The notes below the pieces were generated by a model, which did not search any database, had not been told where the DNA came from, and saw only the letters and a program-made list of their open reading frames with translations. A program made the translations under genes and the position numbers. Source: Rosa chinensis (lineage: Eukaryota; Streptophyta; Magnoliopsida; Rosales; Rosaceae). Taken from it: a DNA stretch of 64,000 bases. Position 1 is the first letter of the stretch. Each line of letters opens with the position of its first letter. Location: the NCBI RefSeq assembly GCF_002994745.2, contig NC_037093.1:8606400-8670399 (forward strand). Direction: 5' to 3'. This document shows, in pieces, positions 48,116 through 60,052 of this stretch.

Positions 48116-48290
48116 TGACTTTACGAGCTGGCAGCGGTTCTCGCCTAGCGGGAACTAGGGACTTCTCCTGAACGTTGCTCTTAGGGGCACATGGCTTTCG
48201 CTCTTCGAGCGATACTTTAGGCTGCTGTTTCTGAACTCACGGGGAAACGAATCTCTTGGAGACCAGTGCCTCCAGTTATCTCTGATACTC

Positions 48291-51000
48291 TTATGGAGAT
48301 TTTAGTAATTGCGATGGTTTGATCAGTCCTTGATCTAGCGCTTCCAAGGTTCGCTTTGTTTCTCCAAATCTCCGTTGGAGTTTTCTCTTCCTTGAAGAGC
48401 TCATCTCCACCGCCTTGCCCTTCTTCTGTGTATACCATCTCCCTTCTCTGATGGATGATGTCGACACCGGCGGAATGTAAGGTCTGGTTAAAATCCCTTG
48501 CCGCTTATCCGCCTGCCCTTCTTCCCTTGCGACTTTCAACTTTTTGAATAAGTTTGAGTCCCTTGGAGAAGGAGTTTCTGAACCACTATGCACTCTTGGG
48601 CTGCATGGTTGGAAGTTTCTAGAAGATGATACTAACCTTATTGGCGGCAGAGATCCAAAGCGGACAGTCTGGGTTGTTTCCTCAGGCAGCGCTTGAGTGT
48701 CACATTCTTCCTTGCACCGCGAGCATAGGACGATGGGTAAACGAGTCTTGGATTCCCGCTTCGCGACTTTATCTCCAGCCCTTTTCAAATCCTTAGCCGC
48801 GTGGTCTAGACTTTGATTCTGCCGATCTTTTGCACCCCATGCTACGTCCACCATGTTGATGCTGGTATTTGGGAAGGGATCTAGGTCCACCAACGCTGCT
48901 GCTGTTGTCGGCGCCTCTACTTGCAAACTACCGTTATTTAACCAGATTTGGATCTGATCCTTCAGCTTAACACAATCGGCTGTATTATGATTCCATATAT
49001 TATGGAGTTTACAGTATTTCTTCCCCCTTAGCTGGTCTGGTTTGGGAAATGGGCCAAAGTCGGTTTTCACCATCTTCGCGGCGATCATTTCATCCAAGAT
49101 TTCATGTGCTTTGTTCGCGTTCGCGAACTCTGGTTTGGTGAAAACGTACCACCGACTTGAGCTTCACAGGCTCTTTGCACAACTTCAGTTGCTTTAGCGT
49201 TGAAGCCTTTTTCCCGGTGAGTTCCATCGTAGCTATCTCGTCTTCTTCAGACTCGTCAGCCTCTGCTGTGCTAGATTCCTCACTCTTGTAGTAAGGATCA
49301 AAAGAACTGGATTGATGGCTGAGCGCAGCCACTATTCGGCGTTTCCCTGGGATGTATGTCCCCTTCGAGGCGTTTTTCATAGCGTCCATCTCCCTGAGCA
49401 AGTGCTCAAAACTTCCTACTTTTGTGATCAGTTCCCCCATAGAATTGAACATGCTTCCATGCTGTTTTTTGCGTTGGCGGGGCTCTAAGCCTTTGATTGC
49501 CAACTTCACCAGTTCTTTCTCCGGCAGAATCACGTTCAACTTTCCTTTCTTGATCTGAAAGCGCTGAAGGTATGTGACAATGGATTCAGTTGGTTGCTGA
49601 GCCATCTAAGTGAGTGAAGCCAGATCTACTTCCGGCTCGATAGTCCCGAAGGTTTCCTTCAACAACTTCTCCATCGCGGGCCAACTCGCAACTGATCCCG
49701 GTTGCAGCTTAGTGAACTAGGTGAAGGCAGACCCCAACAAAGAAGTAGCGAAGATGTTACACTTCAGATTGTCATCGTCCTGGTACTGGCCACACTGTAC
49801 TCAAAACCTGACCAAATGGGCGCGACACTTTCGACTTCCTCTCCCGAGAAAGTAGAGAACGTAATGTTCTTATATCCCCTAAGATAAGGTGTCTGTGTAA
49901 TATGCGGTGGGAAGGGCCCCTGGTAGGCCTCCTCCAGGTTAGGCCTCTAGTTTGCGGCCCTGATCATTGCTTTTATCTCCTCTCTTCTTACATATCTTGG
50001 ATTAGGAGGAGGTGGGTGAACCACTATATCATCAACTGGCCGGATCAGCGGTGGCGCCTGTGAAGCCTGATTAACCAAAGATACGCCGCCTCCATGGATC
50101 ATTTTGTGTTGGGTCGACGTCTGCGACGTAAAACCCGCTGTTGGCTGACCCTTTTAGGCCGCGGTGATCATTGCTGGACTTCCAACCTATTGGCTCGCTG
50201 AAGGCTGGTCCTGGTGCACGTATTCAACTCCGTTACTGTCGTATTGGGGAGACGGGCTATGGTCAACAAGGGCCCCCTCATTGATTTTCAAAGTCCTGGT
50301 TCCTTACATGACTGATAACGCGGGGTTGTTCTTTCCACCCGTTACCAGAGTAGTCTCTTTACCTCTGACTGATGCAGCAGTTGTAGTTAGAGCAGATGTG
50401 GCCGTACTGCCGCCGCTAGCTTTTTCTCTACCATTCGGCGGTATGTACTTGCCTGACCCTGTGGGTTGGCCAAGCGAACCAAGCATGGCATTAGGATCTC
50501 CCAGAGCTTTAGTCAGAACCTCTTTAGCCTGGTCTAAGTCAACTCTCTACATGGCAACCTGGGTCGCGAGATTGGATCCCTCATTTTTGATAGCCGCGAC
50601 GTCTGTGGCGATGTGTTTGCTTGCGGCCAACAACTCTTCGTGGTTCTTCTGCATTTTTTGGTTCATGCCATCCAATTGTCCTTGTGTTTGTTGTGCCCTT
50701 AGCTCAAGCCTCTTGACCGAGATCGTGAACTCATCAAGCCGTTGGCGGTCCTTCGCAAGGGCTTTCTCCATCTTCTCATGGTATGCGGCAGAATTCTGTT
50801 GAAGGATATTAAGCCGCTCTTCTATGGTCGCATTCTCTGGAACGGGAATAGGCACAAAGTCAATAGTTGTAACCGCGCTCGCGGCTACCTGGGTGATGCT
50901 AGACGCATCGCTAGCCTCATTAGGCTGGGCGGCGAGAACTTTCTCGCCTTTAGTAGTAGGCTGTCGATTTCCTCCTTGCTCGGTTGTCATCTCGGTCGAT
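48291..51000 (-). pseudogene. Outer Gypsy gag, broken
   Basis: Three minus-strand pieces: 50990-50547 (MTTEQGGNRQPTTKGEK then a coiled-coil region), 49605-49102 (ESIVTYLQRFQIKKGKLNVI then GLEPRQRKKQHGSMF) and 49097-48291. The last contains KKYCKLHNIWNHNTADC, a variant of the zinc-binding motif seen in the inner element. Stops and at least one frameshift (about 49,100) separate them, so full-length Gag cannot be made. Confidence 0.8.
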
Positions 51001-51199
51001 GGAGGATTGAGGAAAAATCTCTGGATTACCAGTTCTTCAGAAAGACCACTACAATCTGCACGCGAGTGCAGTCTGTAACTGGAGATCTTGTGTTTCGGGC
51101 AGTTAACGTAAACCTTTTGATAAGGGTTTGCGCTTGACTTCCCAATGGCTGCGATTTCGAAGAAACGCTATGCAGTAGGTCCCACCGGGTGTGCCAAAA

Positions 51200-52190
51200 T
51201 GTTTGGCTCCAGTTTTGTTGCAGCTGTTCAACAGTCTATTTTCTGCGCGGGCGTGCCAGCACTGTTCGGGTGCTGTCGTTGGGGGTGTCCCTTGACCTGA
51301 CTTCTTTTGAGCGATTGTGAACGAGGAGAACACCAATTTCGTTGCGGAATTTTTTATGCCTCGTGGTGAGGACTTTTGCTAAGCTTCTTCAAAATCACAC
51401 AATCGATACTCGACGTTGTAGATCGAGCAGAGCGAAAATCACTGGGAAGTGGGGAGAACTTGCTAAAGCGTGACTTTGGCTTGGCTGGTTTGCGAGGGCG
51501 TTACCCTTGCTTGGCTGGTTCCGTAATCGTTGTGGTCGCGGTACTACAGTCTGCTCTAGAGGAGACTAGGACCGAAGCACATTGACAGAGGGTTTGGTGG
51601 CACTGACAGTCGGCTCCTGAGGATTCTGGGACTAGAGTGTGGTCACCGGTAAGAGAAGGAGAGGGGTTGCTCTGGAAAGGCTTGGATGATCATAAAGATG
51701 AATTGATGAATTGTGTCTGTGTTATTACTTCGTCGTAGCCTCTTTATATAGGCTGTCAGGCCATAGTGGTTGGCCTTAAACGAATCATGATGGGTTAAGC
51801 ACTTAAGCACTAATGGAATCATGATAGGTTTTCTAATTAAGCACTAATGGAATCATGGTGGGTTAAGCACTTATGGAATCATGATAGGTTTTTCAATTAA
51901 GCACTAATGGAATCATGATAGGTTTTCCTTGTTGGTCACCATGAAATGTAGTTGAATGCTTCTCCACGTGCATGCCATATTCCTTAATTGAATGGAGTAT
52001 GAATATTCGCATGGGCGTGCCTTTTCTTGCAGCTTGCATAATCTTCCATAATTCTGCAGGTAGGCTTTATTTAGCCTCTAAATAATATATTTCGAACTTG
52101 TCGACAATATATAGCTTGAGCCACTGACATTGGCTCAATTTCTCCAAGACACACCTTGTCAGGCCAAATTGCTCATTTTGGGTTCAAACA
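51200..52190 (-). repeat. Outer Gypsy 5' LTR (991 bp)
   Basis: Starts TGTTTGGCTCCAG and ends GGGTTCAAACA. The TATA box is CTATATAAAGAGG on the minus strand (plus about 51,741-51,753). It is preceded on the plus strand by the primer-binding region at 51182-51199. Confidence 0.9.
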
Positions 52191-52195
52191 GACGG

Positions 52196-53031
52196 TTTGG
52201 GACAATCTAATTGGTTCATGTGATTTTAATAAGATAATAATTGATTCATTTTTCTTTCTTTTGTTTTGACCACTACATGCATGTATCGACACTATATTTG
52301 ACGGACACGTGATAATCTTAGAATACACAATAATTAACTCAAACATTAGAATTTTGCTCATTTTCTTTATACGTCTCAGTAGCTATGATTGAACTAATTG
52401 TCAAATATGTAATAGTTGTCATATGAGTTGATCACTAATTCTTAGTGAAAATTTGAATAGATGTAGATTGTCTTTTTAAGAGGCAAGGTTTTAAGTAGGA
52501 TAGTCTGGCCAGTAGACCAGCTATTAAAAATTTGGCACGTAAATAAGTGATATCCAATATTACAAATATCTCATATTTTAAACATGAAAATATCGAAACA
52601 CTGCCATCGGAGTTAACTCAAATGATAAGAGGGGTTCAGAGTTGAGTTACGATTAAACTATGTTAAATTTTCAAGTCATTTCCACTTTAACTTTAAAAAA
52701 AAAAAAATTATTTACACTCTTACTTTCTTAGAGTCGTACATTTGGCGAGTTGCTATTGGGAGAGTTATGCCATAATATCATATGGCTAAGGCAATACAAA
52801 TACCATAAAAACCTATAAAAAACGAAAAAAAGAAAGTTACAATAGGGGAAAGGAAAAACAGAAAGAAAAAAGGAAAAATAAAAAACGGATCTCTTATGAG
52901 TTGAGCCAAATTTTGCAAATCTGATGCGGGGGTTTTGTTAGAGCTGGCAACAACAAAAACAGAGTCGGAAGTAATCACTGAAAGCTTTTCCGATACGGTA
53001 AACTCCGGCCACTACCGACTCCGTTCATGCA
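52196..53031. other. Intergenic region upstream of the ZFPL1-like gene
   Basis: About 52,196-52,400 resembles 26,690-26,870 upstream of BUB3 (for example CATGTATCGACACTATATTTGACGG), so it is the far part of the BUB3 upstream duplication. The rest is AT-rich. The last 100 bp form the leader of the next gene. Confidence 0.6.
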
Positions 53032-56000
53032 ATGGTGGTCTGCAAATGCAAGAAGGTAAGCTAAGCTCTCTCTCTTCTCTTCTCTCCTCCCTCACCATCA
53101 ATTTCAGTTTCTTCATTCAATTTGCGTCATTTCGTAGCTTAAGATTTAGATCGGATCGGATTGATGCGATTGGATCTCGGAAAAGTTTGTGAATTGGTGC
53201 CGGTATCGGCATTTTGACTTGTGGTTTAGATAATTGTTGAAGATTAAAGCTCCGATTCAATATGAAAAGCTTGTGATTTGAATTCAATTGGGAATTTTTG
53301 ATGTTTCAGGCTACCAAGCTGTATTGTTTCGTGCACAAGGTTCCGGTTTGTGGAGAATGCATTTGTGCTCCAGAGCATCAAATATGTGTGGTGAGTTTTT
53401 TTTATTGGATGTTGATATATGTGGTCACATTGTGATGTCAATTTTTGCTGCCTGGTTTTGTAGATGTTCAGTTTGGGTTCTAGATTCAATTATATTCACA
53501 GTGAGGGTGTTCTCGACGTTTTTTATGAACATAGTCTTGGCCGAATCAGAATGTTGATCATAAGTTTAGTTATAATCATGTGCATGTGCTCAGGGTTTAC
53601 GTTTGATCAGATACAGGGGTTTGTGCTTAGAAGAGAGAAAGAGTTGAACATAAATGTATATGCAAAGCAAGAGTTAACATGAAGATTTGAAATGTATAGG
53701 TTCATACATATGTAGAGAATATGAAATCATTGGACTTTGTTTATCCAGTTAAAGGTTCTTTGATATCGTTTTAGGCCTGGGAAAGTAGAACTAGATATGA
53801 AATAAAGGACCCCCTGGCCTTGGCTGAAGTGCTACCGGGATGGGGGTTGTCACAAGTATAGATGCATTCAGATTGATCTTTGGCTCTTTCAAGGCATGAC
53901 CACTGTTTATCTCTCATTTCTTGTAGATTCGTACATACTCAGAATGGGTGATAGACGGAGAGTACGATTGGCCTCCTAAATGCTGTCAATGTCACGTTGT
54001 GCTCGATGAGGGGACTGGCTCTCAAACGACACGGCTTGGTTGCTTACGTACGTGCTTTGCATATGTAGATGCCACCACTTGCATTTTTTATTTTAAGTGT
54101 TTTTTTTCCCCTATTTTTTTTTTCCCATTCGAAAGGTTCGTAACTTGTTGAACTTTATTTTGTTCAATGTAGATGTTATACATACAAGTTGCCTGGTGTC
54201 ACATATCAAGAGTTTGCCTTCGCATACTGCCCCAGCTGGATATGTTTGTCCTGGATGTTCGACTTCGGTACGATTTTCTTGGAAATCCATGAATTTATGC
54301 TTACTTGTATTGTTGGATTGTGAAATTATATTTTTGTTTTTGTAATTTTATTTTAACTTTTTACGTTGGGAAGAACTAGTCTTTCTACAATATCTACTGT
54401 TCTTCATTTTCTCTTGATTGCTGTTAGGGTTCTCTGGAGTGTAGACTACCAAAATGTATACAAAGACCTGATTATGGACATGGAAAGATAGAATTGCATT
54501 GTAGAAGTAACTTAAAGTTATAGAAACTGATAGAAATAATTATGAGTCACAGAAACCATGCATCAAGATGGAATTGCATCTTAGAAGTTAGAGGTGAAAT
54601 TATTTTGGGGCTGTTCTTACCAAAATGTATTTAGCTTCAAACCCCTTTTATCTCTCTTGACCAGATTGTAGACTTCAAATATGGCATAATATTACTACGG
54701 TATATTTGTAAGTTGAGTTTGGTGTGGCTTAACTTACATCTCTATCTGTGGTTACTATAATTAGTTTTATAATCAGCCATCTTCTTGGGGTGTTGATCTA
54801 CTAAAGTTAGAATATTTTTGTATGTGTATCTATAATTATGTGCTGGTTTGAACCTTCAAAGGTGTAGTTTGTTTTCACATGGTTCTTTGTAGTGCAGATA
54901 TGGCCTCCCAAGAATGTGAAAGATTCAGCATCCCGCTTTCATTCAAAGTTGAAGGAAGCTATCATGCAGGCAAGGCTCAGTCTTGACTCTTCGATAATCA
55001 TAGGAAGTAATTTAACGTCAATTTGATTACAATTGCTTAATGTTGCTTCACTTGGTTGGTGTATGTTGCATTGTAGAACTTCCATGTCAGTGTAATTTTA
55101 TCTCGGTGTTAATGGTAGCTATTTCTCTCTCTGAAATCTAACACAAGTAATTGCAAACAATTATCATTTTGACCATATTGAAGAACTATTGTGAAAGCAA
55201 AAAGGTCAAGCAAGTTGGCATTCGTTGAAGTCTCATATTGTTTGAAGCTACAGAGTCACTGGACTTTACATTTAATATTTTAATGCTCTTTCTTAGTAGT
55301 AGCCAATTTTGATCTCTTGAAATTTTGGGGAACAAATGATTATCCTTTGTACTTTTTTGTGTTGGATTGAATGGATAATTCAATCTGCTGTTGACTGAAA
55401 CTTGCTGTTTTGCATTCCATATGCTGGGGAATTTGAATTTTGGCACGACTTTGCCTTTACTAGTTTTTCAATTTCCTTTTATCTGTGAGACTTGGGTTGC
55501 ATGATTTTAGTTTATCCCCATGTTTTAGTGATTTGTTGAATTTTTATTGGATCCTATAACAAGCAGCTCCAAATCATTAGAGTTTCTTTTAAAACCAAAA
55601 ATTCTGGCCTCTTCTCTTGCCACGTGGCAAGTAGGTCTCTCGAGCCTTTCTTAAAGGATAAGTACCCAGAGGTTCTGCAAGAACACTTCGAAAATGGGGC
55701 TGGAGGGTTACCCGAACCGCAGGCTTGTAAATCATTAGGTATTTTAATACCCAATGAATATTATATCACTAGTTTCATGGCTAGGAAGCGGTTTGCCTGT
55801 TTGTGAATGCAACCGCATTTATGGTTTTGTTTATTCCATAGAAGAGCCTAGCAAAATATAATATTCATGACTGCAATACCGATTCTTATTTTGTGCTCTT
55901 CTGTTTCCTATCTATGTAAATCTGCTTCCTTGCACTTCATTAGAAGCTGATTATTAAGTTATATGTACATTTGTTCATTTTGATAAGTTGGAGGGATTCC

Positions 56001-57135
56001 TTACATCAGTATGGATTGTCTCCTTTTGCTTCTCTCTCTTTAATTACAGTTGGATTTGAATAGATGTAGCCTACTGTCATGCAGACTGGCTTGGAAAAGA
56101 ACTTGTTTGGAAATCATCCAGTTTCATTGTCATCGACAGAGTCCCGTAGTCCGCCACCTGCATTTTCCTCAGATGCAGGGCAGGGGAATATTGCAACCTC
56201 ATCTTCATTAGCAAAAGATGAAACTGGAGCAGGGTCTGCTATACTTCAAGTGACAGACATAGTGGAGATAGAAGGTCCTACTTCAGCAGGCAATTTTATA
56301 AAAAGCACAAGTCCAGTTGGTGTAAGAAGAGTTTTCTGTTATCTATTGAATTGATTATATATTTAATGAGAACTCATATATATATGCCCAGTTAGACTGC
56401 CTTGTATGCCTTGAAATATTTCCTTTTGGTGTTTTTTTATGGTCTCATTATTTCATTTTTTTTTCTTTTCTGTTGCAATGACTCTAGCCTGGTGCTACAA
56501 CACGAAAGGGTGCATTCCAGGTTGAGCGGCAAAATTCTGAAATCTCATATTATGCAGATGATGAAGATGGGAATCGTAAAAAGTATTCACGGAGGGGTAA
56601 GTAGAAAGCTCTTCTCTTTGTGTTTTTGTTATTTGATAAATCCTTGTCAATTGCTAAGTCATCTTTATTATGATTCCGTTGATTAAATTTCTGTTAGGCA
56701 GTGGTTTAATGAGAAAATCTATCCCTGTTTTGAATTGATTAGAGCTGTTAAAGTTATGTCTAAGTGGGAAAGAAATACACTTTCGTTCATTCAAGTTGAC
56801 AGTAATCAATCTTTTTTTCTTCTTCTTGTTTTCCAACTCGTTAAATTCAATATTCCTTTGAATTTTGTTGTCTGAAGCAATTAGGTCCTTTCGTCAACTG
56901 TATTTACATTTTTTTTTTCTCAAATTTGTTGATTTGGCATGTTTTAGTCATGTGGCACATTATCGGCATATATGATATCAGATGGAAGTCATAAAGCATA
57001 TGCAATGTGGTTTTGTGGCAATATAAACACGTATCAAATTTATCTTATTGGTCATGTACGCCAAACGGTATTAAAATTGCTTCTATGAGCTCAGTCGAAT
57101 GTAGGAGTGCTTGTGTTATTGGCAGATGAATGAAC

Positions 57136-57184
<49 letters not shown>

Positions 57185-57988
57185 TTATAATTGAAAGATA
57201 TTGAAATGACTTAATGGTAACTGTAGAATAATAAAAACTTATCACTAACTTAGCCTAGTGAAGAATGATACTTGGTGTTATCTTACCTCCTATTCTTCTG
57301 CAACTTGAGTCAAATTTGAGGGAAGTATGGGTTACTTAGCCTTGATGAAATGATGGTATTGAAAAATACCTTTTCCCCTCCTTTTCTTTCTTTAGCTAAA
57401 GAATATAGCCGTCTCCCGTTATAAAGAGAAAAAATAAGAGAGAGATTTTTGTTTGACCCCTGTTTTGCTGCCCTTTTATCTGGTTGTAGTCGGTGCCTGC
57501 TCTGGTTTCATCTCTTAGAGCTTGTGTTAAGTTTTCATTCACGAATAAAACTCATGGGAATTTAATTGTAGGCCCATTCCGACACAAGTTTCTTAGAGCA
57601 TTGCTTCCATTCTGGGGAAGTTCATTGCCAATTCTACCAGTGACCGCACCCCAGCGGAAAGATGGATCAATTGCAACAGATGCACCGGAAGGTCGTACCA
57701 GACATCAAAAATCATCGAGAATGGATCCAAGAAAAATACTTCTTGTTATAGCAATCATGTAATGTCAATGAATCCTCTGTTCCTATCTAGTTGATATCTT
57801 TGTCTGCATTATGCTTCATTCTTAACCTAGGCGTTGTCTGAATTACAGCATCTACAATAAATTGATATTTGCTAATGCAATGTATTACAATTTTTTGCAG
57901 GGCATGCATGGCAACTATGGGTATTTTGTATTATAGATTAGTGCAACGGGGTCTTGGCGAGGAGACTCCTGATGGCGAGCAGCAGTAA
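53032..57988 (+). CDS. Zinc finger protein-like 1 (ZFPL1) homolog, Golgi membrane
   Basis: Nine exons: 53032-53055, 53310-53390, 53927-54047, 54173-54267, 54898-54969, 56085-56321, 56488-56596, 57572-57758 and 57901-57988. They total 1,014 nt, or 337 aa. The N-terminus (MVVCKCKK, then TKLYCFVHKVPVCGECICAP) is a B-box-like zinc finger. A RING-like finger follows (CCQCHVVLDEG...GCLHVIHTSC...PAGYVCPGC). Near the C-terminus lies one transmembrane segment (ILLVIAIMACMATMGILYY) with a short tail. This order is that of ZFPL1, a cis-Golgi protein that in animals binds GM130 and keeps the Golgi ordered. The basic stretch RKKYSRRGPFRHKFLRALLP precedes the membrane segment. Intron 5 begins GC rather than GT (CAG|GCAAGG). 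Intron 7 contains an (AT)n run (57137-57175). Confidence 0.9.
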
Positions 57989-60052
57989 TCATCGTATATG
58001 ATGTATGGTGGAATTCAGGCGATGGTGTATCACCCTCTTAATTTAGACCTTCTTGCCCTTGTTCTTGTGCTTCTGCTGGTAAATGTTCCTTTTTCTTTTT
58101 CTTTTTTGTCTGGACCTGCTTCATGTTGTTAGTGAAACATACAAATGGACAGCAGAGTAGAAATTTACATTTCAGTGTTGATCACAGTGGAATGTTATAA
58201 AGATATCTTCATTGACCCCTTTCTCTCCTTTTCCATAGTTCTCTGCATCTATATGAAGTTGAATTGGAGAATCAGGTTGAGTTGTTTGAACTGGGGTTAT
58301 TTTGTAATCTATTCATTCTATTTGATCAAGTAAACCTGCTAGAAGAAGCTGCCTGGAATGCAGTGACTTTCTTTTGTTTGAATGTCTATATCATGTGCAA
58401 CTGAGGGTGTTATATGGAATTGCTTCGTGGATTCGTACATAACTGAACTTACATGCACAAAAATGAGACTGATTCACCAACAATTTGGATATGCTTATTT
58501 GTGAGGTGAATCGCCTTTTTGGATACCATAACCGAATTTACAAACACAATAATGAAACTGATTTACTGACAATTTGGGGATATGCTTATTTGTGAGGTGA
58601 ATCGCCTTTTTGGATACCATAACCGAATTTACAAACACAATAATGAAACTGATTTACTGACAATTTGGATATGTCTATCTAGTGCATCAATGTCAAGTTG
58701 TGGAATCATGTACAGTATGTCTACCTATGACCTATCTTATACATTATCAGTGAATGTAGCAATGATAGTCGTATAAACTCCATACATCCATGAAACCCAC
58801 TTTTTGATACCTTTTAGCTGCAATGGATGTAAACCCTAGTTATGCCTATGTTAGTGATCTTACATTGAAAAGAAAAGGAAAAAAAAATCATATAAGTGTA
58901 GGTTCTGTTCAATTCTTCTGAAGTAACCGGATCAGCTTTGTCACACACTCACATGAGAATGTCTTACCTTCATCCTCTTAGCTTTCATTGGTAAGGGATT
59001 TTGGCAAGGAGAATTAATCGGCTATTTCTACAAATGAACCTTCATCAGCGACTAATTCTCAATAATCAAAAACTTTCCTTCACAGATGTAACATGCGTTG
59101 GGAAAGATCATTCATTTGGAATTCCGGCCTACATTTTTGAATATACAGAACAGACGGTGAAGCACAAGTGACAAAACATTGAACTTAAGCGAGATTAGGG
59201 AATCTTTACTGGTAAGATTGAGCTTTTTCTTTCAAAGAAATATTGAAGGAAACTTCTGAACTAGCACCTCTGATAAAAAAGAAAAAGGAAAATCAGAAAA
59301 CTTCCTAACATATCCAAAAGACGTCTTTCCGTATTAAATTAAGTTAATCCTAGTATACAGTACGCTGACCTTGCGAGACATCTTGCATATACAATATTGG
59401 AGAGGAATATAAACAGCGCATGTACAAACCATAAAAATATGATGGGAAAAGAATTGAAATCTGAATAATAGTTTAACTACTACTTGCATATTTTTTTTGG
59501 GATCAATATCACATGGTATTCTCAAAAGCACAGAGACTGATCCGTGCTGGGAGGTCATGTCAAAATGCTTCCTCCTCCCTGGCTACCAAGATGTTTCCTC
59601 CTCCCTCCTCCCTGGCTACTTCCATATTTAGAGATACAGAAATCCGCAGTTGCTTGACAGCTAGTTCTGGCTATTCGAAAACGTTAAACACTACTGGACT
59701 GGGAACTTGGATACAACATAGACTATAGTCAATTTTGTACTAGAATTATAAGAGGGATGCAGACCGTAATTAATCAACAAGTTAAAATCATTTGTTTGTC
59801 CACATCAGAAACAATTCTTATATATGTTCTTAACACCTCACTAGCTATACTTGTATTCACGAGAAATTCTTCACTACAACATCCGTTGTATGTAGGGTAC
59901 TGGATGGATCACTACAGTTCTTAAAATCAATACATAGTAGGTATAAAATGTGTTAATTACCTGGATGGATCACTACGTACAGTCGCAAATGAACGTACCC
60001 CAAAAAGATAACTAGCTATTAGGGCAGTTTCTTCCACAGTTCCACTTCTGCT
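57989..60052. other. Intergenic region, ZFPL1 3' UTR to F-box 3' end
   Basis: Holds the 3' UTRs of both neighbours and a tandem repeat at 58481-58675. No gene, RNA or transposon end was recognised. Confidence 0.6.
58481..58675. repeat. About 90-bp tandem duplication
   Basis: Two full units starting CAATTTGG at 58481 and 58570 (89-91 bp, nearly identical, with GGTGAATCGCCTTTTTGG in each), followed by the start of a third at 58661. Confidence 0.9.

Larger units (their letters stand above)
28579..52190 (-). mobile_element. Older Tat-type Gypsy LTR retrotransposon, interrupted by two later insertions
   Basis: LTRs at 28579-29563 and 51200-52190 start TGTTTGGCTCCAG and end GGGTTCAAACA. Flanks GACAG (28574-28578) and GACGG (52191-52195) look like a 5-bp target duplication with one change. 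The orientation is minus. The right LTR is followed on the minus strand by TTTTGGCACACCCGGTGGGA (primer site), and the left LTR is preceded by a G-rich polypurine tract (plus 29564-29575). The gag and integrase ends remain, but protease, RT and RNase H are gone. A Gypsy element (30335-42098) and a Mutator-like element (44113-45803) are inserted in it. Its own length is about 10.1 kb. Lineage is inferred from the gag zinc-binding motif and the antisense ORF. Confidence 0.85.

Noticed and set aside
50164..50802. A 212-codon plus-strand frame
   Set aside because: It lies opposite the outer element's gag, whose minus-strand protein fits the family. The plus product has no recognisable motif.
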